From Sparassis latifolia (lineage: Eukaryota; Basidiomycota; Agaricomycetes; Polyporales; Sparassidaceae), in NCBI GenBank assembly GCA_018466975.1, contig CM031559.1, forward strand, positions 2,666,001 to 2,730,000: a DNA stretch of 64,000 nucleotides, written 5' to 3'. The position numbers and the translations under genes are program-made. The notes under the pieces were generated by a model. It worked only from the letters and a program-made list of their open reading frames with translations. It ran no database searches and was not told the DNA's origin. Within the stretch, counting starts at the first letter, position 1; the number at the start of each line of letters is the position of its first letter. Of this stretch, positions 27,231 to 38,086 are shown piece after piece.

Positions 27231-27329
27231 ATGACTACCACGACGGTTTTCCTCATCATCTTCCTAATCGTCCTCCACTGTACAACCCTCACTTTTCTTT
27301 GGATCATCCACCGAATCCTTATCAGGTGA
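27231..27329 (+). CDS. Element 1 accessory ORF a: 32-aa hydrophobic peptide
   Basis: Short frame starting 18 nt after the integrase stop: MTTTTVFLIIFLIVLHCTTL then TFLWIIHRILIR. It is nearly all one membrane-spanning segment with a basic end. Too short to be sure. The position and the second hydrophobic frame next to it argue that it may be real in the parent element. Confidence 0.4.
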   Translation: MTTTTVFLIIFLIVLHCTTLTFLWIIHRILIR

Positions 27330-27393
27330 CTTGTCGAACACACACTCTTCACACGAGACAGCCCGCACGCTAACGGCTGGGGTGATCAGAACG

Positions 27394-27543
27394 ATGCCTG
27401 GAACTGATCAGGCAGCTCTTATCTCTGTGGGAATACTCTTTATCGTCCAATGGATTTTCATCTATTTGATTATTACCCGGATCCACGACATTCTATTTCA
27501 CATCACAGATAACCGCGATCCCCTTAACGACCGAAAGATATAA
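27394..27543 (+). CDS. Element 1 accessory ORF b: 49-aa single-span membrane peptide
   Basis: ATG at 27394, reading MPGTDQAALISVGILFIVQW then IFIYLIITRIHDILFHITDN and a charged tail. One predicted transmembrane helix of about 20 residues. Lies between ORF a and the larger frame at 27570. Not recognised. Confidence 0.4.
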   Translation: MPGTDQAALISVGILFIVQWIFIYLIITRIHDILFHITDNRDPLNDRKI

Positions 27544-27569
27544 AGGGAGGAGAAAACGACATATCATCA

Positions 27570-28325
27570 ATGCCCACTTTCGCTATAGACGACCTTGTTC
27601 ACAATATACTCGCTGAAGTCGCCTCCACAATTATGAGCATACCCGCATCGCCTACGCTTGTCAATGGAGTACCCTCTCGAGCACAGACACCCTTTATCTG
27701 CACCCCATCGCCCTCACCTTCTATCGAACTCAGTCACGCATCGGATGAACAAGAATTTGCCACATGTCTGGTCTCGGCTATCCGTGTTCCTGTCGACTTC
27801 ACAGATATCCTTGTCGCCTTACGAAATCGCCCGCAAGATCGACAAGCGGTGGTTTCCATGCAACGAGCATTAGAAATGGTCGAGTGGATGCAGACAGCCA
27901 GACAAGAGCTCATCGCAGCAGAAGAAAGGACGAGTAGAGCCCGAACCAGAGTCGACCAAGTTTGGTCGTTGATGCGCAGTACAGTCACTCGTACAGCACT
28001 AGAGATTTGGAGGGAGCATGGGGACGAAGACATCGGACACATCCTCGGATACACCACTAATGGAATACCCGCATCCACTCCTCGCTCGTCGCCAGAACCA
28101 ATTCCCGTTTGACCTTGCCCTCCTCGTTCGCACGTACCCAGTGGACGATCTCCATTATCCCAACCATCTTTCTCGACCGCATCCACTTCTTCGCATCGCA
28201 GTCGTCCCTACAGGGATGGACGTATCCCCGAACAAGGATCACGAACCAGCCGGCGGACATGCTACAGATGTGGAGGAGATCATTATGTCCGCGACTGCCC
28301 CCGACGACGATGAAGATCACAATAT
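27570..28325 (+). pseudogene. Element 1 accessory ORF c: helical protein leading in frame to a zinc knuckle
   Basis: A 180-codon frame (27570-28112) with a Ser/Pro-rich start and a long helical stretch (AVVSMQRALEMVEWMQTARQ, then ELIAAEERTSRARTRVDQVW) likely to form a coiled coil. It ends at a TGA (28110-28112) where CGA would keep Arg. Beyond the stop the same frame stays open and Ser/Arg-rich and reaches CYRCGGDHYVRDCP (28260-28298), a C-x2-C-x3-H-x4-C retroelement-type zinc knuckle, about 60 bp before the 3' LTR. A third, nucleic-acid-binding gene downstream of integrase is implied. The family is not recognised. Confidence 0.6.
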
Positions 28326-28360
28326 TTCTTGTGGGACAAGAAACGTTAGACGGGAGCTGA

Positions 28361-28999
28361 TGTTACAGCGCTCCTCACTCTTGGTGCATCTTTTCTTTTT
28401 CTTTTCTTGTTCCCTTTATGTTACCAGACCATGTGATCCAACACGTGACTCATCGGAGCGCAACCTCCGATTCTTTATTCAGATGTCCAGAACCCCTAGT
28501 CTAGGGTTACACCGGATCCAACTCCGGACCTTCTTCTTATCGCACATGCAAGACGTACATGTATGCCTCATCTTTACCTCGTTCTGATACACGACTCGTT
28601 AGCCCCATTAGTACTGATTATCTCTCATGACCTTACTCAGCTTTCTCATACATATTACTTCCTCGCTGTTACCCTGCTCAGATATCGTTTCACCTTATCT
28701 AGCCAATGAACGATCCCGCATTACTGCATAGTACTGTGGATACCTTTTGTATAAGTAGACGACCTTGTCGAGCTGGATCCCCATCTCGACCTGGTTACCA
28801 TTAAACCAGCTTTTCACTTGCCTTTGACTGAAATCAACCGTTAGTAGCAGACAGCTACTACGAGTCATAAGAACGAACTCTGATCGACCTTCAGTGCGAG
28901 GACATCGCCAGAAGTGTCACTTGAACGGACTTGTGTCTTAGACTAAGACCTTGTCTCGTGACAACTCGACTTGACGCTCGTGTTTCGCTGCCGCGTAAC
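28361..28999 (+). repeat. 3' LTR of element 1
   Basis: 639 bp, near-identical to 21035-21673. Of 11 differences counted by eye, about four are CpG transitions (CG to TG or CA) in this copy. Confidence 0.92.
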
Positions 29000-29199
29000 C
29001 TTATCGTGTCTTCCCATGACTTCGATACATGCTTCCATCCCTCTCACACCGGTGATGGTGTCACAACAGAACATGTTGGGCATCGTGCTGCCAGTGTGTT
29101 CCACCGTGGGGAGGGTTCGTTTCCCAGCCTACTACAGAAATGAACTATTCACCGCTATGTGCTCCTTCGGCACATGGAGCGGGTATAGCAACTGTACAT

Positions 29200-30025
29200 T
29201 GTGGAAGGGAAATGTACCCGTCGGTCGGATCATGCACGTAGGGTTCAGATAGCTAACGTCAAGTGTAGCGGCCTGACGTCACAACCCGTAACTTTGTAAA
29301 TCGTAGAAAAGGGACTTCTGAAAATACCACCTTTACTTATATCTTTCTAATGCTATGCTTAACTCACCTGGAAAAGCCTTGCCTATTTCTGGAAAACGGT
29401 ACAGGAGTCCTAAGGATGCAAACCTAGTAGAGAGAAGTGGGGAAAAAGACAGAGGCCATTCAATGGTGGGCCGAACACCTTATATACATGACACCCTCCC
29501 CGACTCTATCTCAGATCGGGGCTTCGATGGGCTCTGATAGGTTCGTTTCTAAAGTATATGACGAGTGTGAAAACCGATGACGTAGTGGTCAACAAGAAAG
29601 GTAAGTGGCAAGTGTCAAAAGGGGAATGTTTGTTACTAATAATGGTACTGATTCGTGAAGCCCTTTCCGCGGCATACTCTATACTCAGCTGTTTCTCTGG
29701 TACTCGGGCGTCATCGGGTCTTGTGGAGTGCTAGAAGACAATGCAGGAGTCGTCCCTATTTGCGAGTCACATTCCAGGCCCCCAACGGAAGCGGGGAGCT
29801 CGACCACATCATCTTCATGCACTGGTGTCCCGAATCTACCGGAGTCCTTTGGCGTCGCATCGTACAGAGGTAGAGTCGAAGAATGAGTGCAGTATGAGAG
29901 ACAGAGGGAGAGGTTCCAGAAAGAAGATGAGAATGTGCAATTTCTGTACCCCACTATCGTGCCGCGTCGATCTAAAAAGTCTCGTGCAAGAATAATCAGT
30001 CAGTCCGTTTTATTTCTCTACCACA
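29200..30025 (-). repeat. 3' LTR of element 2
   Basis: 826 bp, about 12 substitutions and a 2-nt indel from the copy at 37259. The pol frame runs through the internal boundary and stops inside this LTR at 30010. The 60-codon frame at 29355-29537 recurs unchanged in the other LTR simply because the LTRs are alike. Confidence 0.92.
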
Positions 30026-31637
30026 AGAGGGGGTGACTTTGAATCTCGACCACGAGATTGGTATAAAGGGCAAAAGAATAAAACGAGAAAATAAAATGAC
30101 TCAGCGCTACAATCACCACCATGGCGCGGCGGTGTCAGACAGAGCAAGGAGTTCGTCGATGTTGGTCCAATTCCCAGTATCACGGAACGATCGGAACGAT
30201 CGAAGGATGCATAGAAAACATCTCCACCAGGGTATAGAGGTTCCTGTGAAAACCGGTGATCAGCGTCCGGGTCATATGCAACTATACTCGAAAGCGTCTG
30301 GTAGTCTTCATGGAAAAAGAAGAGTGTGATACGATTTGCCGGCACGTGTTCTTTAAGAATGGATCCATCGAGTTCTTTCAGCGCAAAAGAGCCACTCGCA
30401 TAACGCTCATGAATGATGTAGGGTCCAGACCAATGGAGTGCTCCTTTGTGGCCATGCTGATTGTCGAGCCAGGTCTCATGAACCAAGAACCAAGTATCAG
30501 GTGGGAAGTCACAGTCATCGATGTGCGTAGCATGTTTTCGCATGAAATCATCGATGGCACGTTGGCGGTTTCGGATGAGCGATTCATGAGCCATCCCGAT
30601 ATGTTCTTCTTTTCTCGCAATTTGCTGAAGTCTGATGGTGATGAGGTCTTCTGTTGAACGAACTCGGGCCCAATCTAAGAGGTACCAAGTACAATCAGTA
30701 AGGTTGAAGGGAAAAAGGCAATTCTTGCCGTAGAGAAGGAAATAAGGGGAATAACCCATCATACGCGAGACTGTGGAATGGATGGCCAAGAGACCAGCGT
30801 GAAGGTACTGTGGCCATTTGGAAGTCTTCTTGCCACATGAACGAAGAATAGCGTGCTGTAGAGTCTGTCCATCTTATTCAGCTATACCGTTACCTTGCGG
30901 GTGATAAGGCGTGCTGAGAATGACCGCGATTCCATGTTCAAGGAGAATTGTGCACGTGGCGTCTTTGAACTCTGAGCCGCCATCACAGACGCAGACAGGA
31001 ATACATCCATAATGGGAAATTATATCTTCATAGATGAACTTTGCCCAAGCTTTGGAAGTGTTCTTGCGAGACGCGCGTGCTTCGATCCACTTGGAAATGT
31101 CATCGCTTGCATGCAATAGGTACTTTTCTCCGTGTTCTCCTGGGGGCATGAAAATCGTGTCAAGTACGAAACATCTCAAAATAGAAGGAGAAATTGTGAT
31201 GCTCAGCGGAGCGATGGGGTGGGACCAAGAACGAAATTGGCAAACAAAACAGGAGTGCAGGAAAAATGCGATGTCATCATACATATTTGGCCACCAATAA
31301 TGTTTGTGCAGTTTCGTGTAAGTGGGATCTCGCCTCTGTGTCCGCAATCATTATGGGCCTCGGCGAGAAGTTGTCGGCGACGTTTGCGATCAATAATGAT
31401 AAGTTGTGGAATACCGTTCCGGTTATGACGCCAGAGCCTATCATCATGGACGAAAAAGCGATCAGTCTTGCAGACGAAGGCGTGTATACGAGCAGCATCA
31501 GTTCCTAAACTTTTGGGCAATGTACCATCAGTAACATACTTCTTGATGTCTTTGAAATATACTTCTCCGTCATTGTCGAAAAGTTTGCCTTCATGATTAC
31601 AACAGCGAAGTTCCAGTGATGTGAAAGGAATTTCCAC
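30010..31637 (-). pseudogene. Element 2 integrase (broken)
   Basis: Upstream part (31637 downwards): DRKRRRQLLAEAHNDCGHRG, then KLHKHYWWPNMYDDIAFFLH and SCFVCQFR, the H-H-C-C zinc region. Core: FVLDTIFMPPGEHGEKYLLH, then CVCDGGSEFKDATC and STPYHPQGNGIAE, the usual D, D and E sites. A stop directly after GIAE (about 30874) and frame changes near 31203-31347 break it. The last part (30789-30010) reads HSTVSRMMGYSPYFLLYGKN and a GPY-like ALHWSGPYIIHERYASGSFA block. There is no chromodomain. Confidence 0.85.
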
Positions 31638-31775
31638 CTGTTGATATGACCTGCGGTCGTATGGGAGTCCTCGATCTGTGACACCGTTGGTCGATCATGT
31701 AGAGCTGGAGGTTGTAAGAAAGGCAGATCGGTATTTTGTAATCTCCATAGAAAATAACTCGTCAGCCAATTGGAA

Positions 31776-34757
31776 TTATACGAGCGATAATTGAGGGACT
31801 CTACGAATCATAAACTCACATCCCAAATAGGTGAGATCATCGAAATTACACAGTAACGTTGCAGCATAAGGGTGCGGGTTGGAAACAGGATCTGCGTTTG
31901 GGTAAAACCTTGGTACAGAAAACGTCAGATATAAAGGTGCCTCATTGACAAGGTTAGCATTGAAGAACGCTTGTGTACTTCTGGGCATGTTGTCTCTCTC
32001 GCGACGTGCAGGAGGTTGTTTCGAGGGACCATATACCGATTGAAGGATGGCATCCGACTTGGCCGACATGACTTCACCGAAGGTAACCACGAAATGGATT
32101 TGTTGAGGAGAGTCCGGATGAGCAGCATATCTGTCGATGCCTAGCGGAGCCCGGGTAGACATAGCTTCTGCAAGGAAAACAGAGTGAATGGCAATGGAAG
32201 GAGTGGTGAGGTGAGTCATATAAGAGGCCGTCAGCCCAAGAAACTTCTCCAAGTGATCCTCAGCATCTGAATTGTCCGTGTCATCTGCAGAAGGGGGACA
32301 TCTAGATAGTCCATCTTGCGCCAAACCTTTTTCTGCAGGTACGTGCTGGAGTTCAAGTCGAAGAGCTGGATATATGAACTCCATCTGGTCATCGGTGCAT
32401 TCGGAAGATCTGGGCGGTGTATCATCTCTTTTAGATATTTTGCGTCAGCTTCAACACGGAAATGAACTCCCCAAATGCAGTGACACATTTCTTTGAAAGC
32501 TCAGAACATCCCATACAACTCTACCTTAGGTTGCGAATATGCCGATTCGGTCGCATTGAACGACATGAGCTGAAGAGAACGGGGTGCTTGTCAGTTTCAA
32601 AGTATTGATATAGTACCCACCCAGCCCTGTGAATAGAAGAGTCAACAGCGAGAACGATGAGGCCATCATTGGAGAGTTGAGGTAAACGTGTGATGCATCG
32701 TGCCTTCATGTAATCTATCTTTTTGAGAACCGGTGCGGAAGTGACAAGTTCTTTAAGTCGGTCCATGGCTAGCCGATGTTGTGTACTAAATTCGAACGGA
32801 GTATCAGATTTTCGCGTTAAAAGATAGAGAGGCCTAGCTATGACTGAAAATCCCTCAATCCAGCGACGACCGACTCCTGCTGTACCTAAAAAACCACGGA
32901 CTTCTGTAACTGACTGGCAATAAGGCCAATTGAGAATCTTGTTGATAATGCCATGGTCGAGGTGCCATCCTAAATATGAGACGATTGAGCCAACAATAGC
33001 TAACATCGGGGTGGCGGGATAAAGTTTAGGCCCTGAGGCCGTTATACCAGCAGCGTGGAAACATAACAGAACATGGTTAACGATAACGCAAAACTCGAAA
33101 ACAAACCGACAGATATTAGAGTTAGCAGGAATTGGCACATTGTTGTAGTTGTCCGTTCCGCCTTTAACTCCCGCATCGTCTATGAAGACATCAGCGGTCA
33201 GAGGTCGCTCCGGTCCTAACGCGTGCATTGTACAACGTTGAAATTCTTGCATCGAATTGGTGTAGCCTTGCGGCAAGACAGCAAGACGCATAGGGCCCTC
33301 AGGTGAATGGAATGTGGTGAGATCGCGTGAACTTGGAGCCACCACTCGGGCATCAAAACCTGAATATAAGTCAGCACACATATAGATATGATGCCTGACG
33401 GCTCTCAGCGAATTCATCTGGTCTTGGTGGGAGTGCCGAGTCGCGAACAGTGACGGCATTTAAGTCCTTGAGGTTGTGAACCAGTCGTAATTTGCCATTC
33501 TTTTTCTGTACGGCCATGATCTGTAAACAGTAAGAAGCACTCGAATATTCGTAGCGTCCTGCATCTCGCAGTTCTACAATCAGTTCTCGTACATCTTTCT
33601 CAATTGCGTAAGGTATCTTGATCGGTGGTCGAATCCAAGGTACATGTTCTATGACTGGCATTTTGTAGTCAGGATAGTATTCTGATTTAAACGTACCACA
33701 TTCCGAATCTGTAAAAGCAATGGCCTCTTGGTTCTGGAACAAGACATAAGTGAGTAAGTCTAGTTCCTGTTCAGAGAGAAAATTATCTGGAATGCGCACC
33801 ATGATCGAGTCTAGATGATCTTGTGTCATACGTTCAGTGAACTGGAGAGAAGAACGTGGAGGAGGGTGTTCTGGTAATGGTTCTGGTTCATCGATTATAA
33901 TAGGTTTGAAAGCCTGTGCAGAAGGGTTAGACATATAAGAAGGCACAGGGCAGACTTTACGATGAACGGGTTTGTATCTTTTAACTGCATATACACGAGC
34001 AGCGTTCAAAGAGAGTGCTCGAAGAGCCCATGGAGTCTCTAGAGGAATGGCAGATAATGGGGCAGCGTGAAAGGCTGTACGAAGCAAATGGTCAAAGGTC
34101 GGTGGGGGTGATAACTGGAATGCAGTGAGAACTTGAGAAGAAGAAGATGAAGCGACATCACCGAGAACACGATAAAGCATATTGCCGAGCCAAGGTATGT
34201 AACCGGACGTGGACCCTGTAAGAAGGGACAGCTCGGACAGCATGTCCGCCCTCAAAAATGAGAGTCTTCATCCTCGCCGCATCAGCTACAGAGGCCAACA
34301 TGAGACGATCCTGGTTTTGAATATGATCAGTACCGACTATACAAATCTTTACCGAATCTCCGGATTTGGAACCATCAGGGAAAGCTTGGAGAATCATGGC
34401 ACCCTCTCATTCGTAGTCTATATGAGCCGCATACCATTGTAACCAAGGTTGTCCTAGAATGCCGTCATGTTGCCCAGCATCAGTCTTTGAAACGAAGAAA
34501 TGGTGATCAAACCATTTTCCATCAATCTCCACAGGTGTGTCACGGCAACAACCAAGCAGTGGAACTGGCTCGCCATTTATTCCGTGTAAGGACCAGCGAG
34601 ACCCATCACTGTCAATAGAAGCATTAGTATGGTCGAAAACTCGTCGGGCGATAAGGTTAAGTTCAGAACCAGAATCTATGAGGAAAGAAGCAGGTGTTGA
34701 ACCAAAGGAACCGTGAACGATTCTGCATGCCATAGCAAAGAAACTTTTTCGTCCCAA
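31776..34757 (-). pseudogene. Element 2 protease, reverse transcriptase and RNase H (broken)
   Basis: Protease at 34757-34407: ASFLIDSGSELNLIARRVFD and DGILGQPWLQ. A stop separates it from the next block. Reverse transcriptase: IMAVQKKNGKLRLVHNLKDL (about 33500), then, after a frame change near 33400, LYSGFDARVV, PQGYTNSMQEFQRCTMHALG and the catalytic box VFIDDAGVKG at about 33160-33190, FIDD instead of the YMDD of element 1. The connection and RNase H follow: EVRGFLGTAGVGRRWIEGFS, LIVLAVDSSIHRAGWVLYQY. Frames change again near 32480. The 32384-31776 frame continues with LRLELQHVPAEKGLAQDGLS. Confidence 0.85.
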
Positions 34758-34973
34758 GGCAACCGCACCAGCATAACGGTCGAGAATAGTGCGTAGGTCT
34801 TCAACACCTGTGTAAGTGAGTAAGGTGGTACCGGGTATCGAGGAGTCCTTGTCAGATGAACCTATAGGACAGTCGAGCGAGTCGACAGGATCAGCATCAT
34901 CGTCGGGATGTTCATATACCGTTGCTTTAGTGCCGAACTCTTTGCGAGTCCTAGTAAGTGCAGAGAAACATTT

Positions 34974-36975
34974 CTAGAGTTTGGGCGCCATTCCTAGTAC
35001 TTCCTGCAGAGTGAGAGCGATAGATATGTTGAGGAGCTGATCCTGAACGTTGTCGATGGAGATGCCATCCTGTACGGAAGAAGTAAACCTGTAGTTGGAA
35101 AATCGAGAAGGCCTGTCAGGTGTCAAGGCATCAGGCCAGCGTGACTTCTCTTCGCGTTTCCGGCGCTCTCGCTCTCGCCATCCATCCTCCGTGTTAATGA
35201 GTGATGGTGTTGGCACAGTACGGTCCATTCCCTTTTCTTGAACGGTGAACCGTGTAGGTTCACCAGGTTGTTGGATGGTAATTGAAGGTATAGGGCCGGC
35301 CGGTTTGATGCGCGGTGAGCTGTCAGAACGTGAGAACTCGAAACGGATATTCTTCTCAGCTTGCGGTGCCACGTTATCATTTGCTGGCTTGACGCTATCT
35401 TTGACAGTCTGTGAACGCGTGGTAGCAAACGAATATGATGGTTCAGAAGCGACAGCATAAACATCACCCTTGAGGAGTTGTTCCTCATTACGGAAGAGTC
35501 CCATGGAGTTACAGTCTCGATGCGGTGGGGATCGCGTTCTCGTTCCTTTCCTTACCATTGGATGACGCGTAAGCTCGAAGTTGTTGAGCTATCCCACACC
35601 CCGGCATGTGTCTTGGTAAGTCGGAACCATCTACGCGTACGATTTTACCAGAGGGTGTGTATTGGATGAGGTTCTCCTGCAGGAGTTTCTGGAACTCAGG
35701 GCAGTTGCAGAATCCTAGTCGATGTTTGAGGCTAACACCCTCGAGACCATCGCAGAGATAACAATAGCGCCCACCTATCTGGAGATCGTTCGACAATGGT
35801 GCATCAGGAAAATCCCAATTTGACTTTGCCGCTTTTTACCACTTATTCCGGCTTGATTGCTCCTTTTGGAGCTTGTACAAGTCAAATAAGCTGATCTCGG
35901 TACTTATCGGGCTTGTTTCCTTGCATAAGTCCAAAAAGGGAACAAAGTGAGCCAAAGTAAAAATGGGATTTTCCTGATGTGCGCGCATGGGAACTTGATT
36001 AGTCTGTGCATGCTGTGAAAGGGACAGAGCAGTTAGTTGTTTGAGCACTTTCTGTATCTCTGAAAGTTGTTCTGAAGCTGCATCGGTTATAACGGGTTCA
36101 GTAGCTGCAGAGACTTTACCTCCTTTATCTTTCCCTTTCGAACTAGCGTGATGTCTCGAGTTTCGGTGCTTGTGCCTTCTTGAACGGTGAACATCGTGGT
36201 CGTCGTCATCCTCCGAATCACTACTGGAAGAAATCTCTTCATCTTCAGACTCACTCTCTTCCTTTTCTCTTGAAGGGCTACTGAAATCTATATCGTCCTC
36301 TCGGAAATATTGACGAGCCACCGTGATGGTCTGTGCCATCGTAGTAGGGGTCTAACGGGTGAGCAGACTTCCCTTTGCTTTCTCGAGATCTGATTTAATT
36401 CTAGTACGGAAAGAAGATGGTAAGCCTCGATAAAATTGATAGTCTCGTTCCGATTCAGTGATCAAACCCTTCGTCACCATGTCCCCTACATGTGACGTGA
36501 ATTTCCTAATGTAATGATCAATATCGTGAATTGATCGTATACGTCTTTCTTTGCGAACGTAGTCCACCAGTCGCTCTGGTGAAACTCGGTACTTGGTGAC
36601 TTCTGACTCGTAGAAAAAAGTGAGTTTATCTTTAGCGACTTGCCAGTCTTGACTGGTAAAAGCAGAATCATGTTCTATAACACGGCGTACCTTCTCTGCA
36701 CAGTAACAAACCACTGTTTTCGGGAGTGCTGTGTTCGCAATCCCGGCTGCTTTCGCGACACATTCAAAATCATCTAAGAAGTCATGTACTCTGTCACCTT
36801 CGAAATACGGAGCATTCTTCGCATGTGGGCATGGCATTTGAGTAAGAATGGAAGCGGGAGACATGGTAGAACTCATGATGATGGGTAAAGGAGGCAATAC
36901 GGAAGAAGCGGATGACAGCGATATGGTAGGAGGAGGAGGAGGAGGAGTTACGATGATGGAAGAAGACCCAGCCAC
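34974..36975 (-). pseudogene. Element 2 Gag, split by a stop and by a MITE
   Basis: Starts at 36975 (MAGSSSIIVTPPPPPPTISL, a Pro-rich lead). Gag core: CPHAKNAPYFEGDRVHDFLD, KLTFFYESEV, KFTSHVGDMVTKGLI, YQFYRGLPSSFRTRIK. At 36352 a TAG follows GSLLTR, and the same frame resumes at MAQTITVARQYFREDD with an acidic/His-Arg-rich stretch. MITE copy C (35979-35802) interrupts it. The other side carries a Cys-rich zinc motif, CYLCDGLEGVSLKHRLGFCN. The 35558-34974 frame is a Ser/Pro-rich tail (GPIPSITIQQPGEPTRFTVQ). Disabled by the stop and the insertion. Confidence 0.82.
35802..35979. mobile_element. MITE copy C, inserted in element 2 gag
   Basis: 178 bp with ends CATCAGGAAAATCCCAATTT and, inverted on the right, CATCAGGAAAATCCCATTTT. 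Same terminal sequence as copies A and B. The retroelement Gag frame lies on both sides, so this insertion is younger than the retrotransposon. Confidence 0.85.
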
Positions 36976-37258
36976 AGAAGCGCTAGGTGCAAATCAAGAG
37001 GTGACAGGTAAGGGTAGACGGGACTTATCTAATATTCCGGTATTGGATTGACCAAATAACGGGTTGGCACTTCGAGAGCGACCTCTATTTTCTTGGGTAT
37101 TCCGAGCCTGATCCTGGGAACAACTTCTCGACTGTGTTGCCGACCTCTTTGTCATAGAACGCGTTTTTATATGCGATGTCTGAGTCTGGGTAGGAGGAGT
37201 GAAAGCCAGTGTTACGACGGCGAAACTGAACCCAATCTCCCCTGCGGCGGTCACCACT

Positions 37259-38086
37259 TGTGGAAGGGAAATGTACCCATCGGTCGGATCATGCACGTAG
37301 GGTTCAGATAGCTAACGTCAAGTGTAGCGGCCTGACGTCACAACCCGTAACTTTGTAAATCGTAGAAAAGGGACTTCTGAAAATACCACCTTTACTTATA
37401 TCTTTCTAATGCTATGCTTAACTCACCTGGAAAAGCCTTGCCTATTTCTGGAAAACGGTACAGGAGTCCTAAGGATGCAAACCTAGTAGAGAGAAGTGGG
37501 GAAAAAGACAGAGGCCATTCAATGGTGGGCCGAACACCTTATATACATGACACCCTCCCCGACTCTATCTCAGATCGGGGCTTCGATGGGCTCTGATAGG
37601 TTCGTTTCTAAAGTATATGATGAGTGTGAAAACCGATGACGTAGTGGTCAACAAGAAAGGTAAGTGGCAAGTGTCAAAAGGGGAATGTTTGTTACTAATA
37701 ATGGTACTGATTCGTGAAGCCCTTTCCGCGGCATACTCTATACTCAGCTGTTCCTCTGGTACTCGGGTGTCATCGGGTCTTGTGGGGTGCTAGAAGACAA
37801 CGCAGGAGTCGTCCCTATTTGCGAGTCACATTCCGGGCCCCCAACGGAAGCGGGGAGCTCGACCACGTCATCTTCATGCACCGGTGTCCCGAATCTACCG
37901 GAGTCCTTTGGCGTCACGTCGTACAGAGGTAGAGTCGAAGAATGAGTGCAGTATGAGAGACAGAGGGAGAGGTTCCAGAAAGAGAAGATGAGAATGTGCA
38001 ATTTCCGTACCCCACTATCGTGCCGCGTCGATCTAAAAAGTCTCGTGCAAGAATAATCAGTCAGTCCGTTTTATTTCTCTACCACA
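37259..38086 (-). repeat. 5' LTR of element 2
   Basis: 828 bp, partner of 29200-30025. On the minus strand it is the upstream LTR, followed by the possible primer-binding site at 37256-37244. Confidence 0.92.

Larger units (their letters stand above)
29200..38086 (-). mobile_element. Second Ty3/gypsy LTR retrotransposon (element 2), minus strand
   Basis: Bounded by LTRs 29200-30025 and 37259-38086 (both TGTGG...CCACA on the plus strand). The genes read on the minus strand: gag (36975 downwards), zinc-finger region, protease, reverse transcriptase with FIDD catalytic box, RNase H, integrase. A possible primer-binding site TGGTGACCGCCGC lies at 37256-37244, 2 nt inside the 5' LTR (37259-38086). 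Stops and frameshifts occur in gag, RT and integrase, and a MITE sits in gag. It differs from element 1 in LTR, Gag and the RT box. The flanks (TACAT left, ACGTC right) do not form a target duplication. Confidence 0.92.

Noticed and set aside
29355..37596. Identical 60-codon frames at 29355-29537 and 37414-37596 (MLNSPGKALPIS...)
   Set aside because: They are parts of the two near-identical LTRs of element 2, so the repetition is due to the LTRs and not to a conserved gene.
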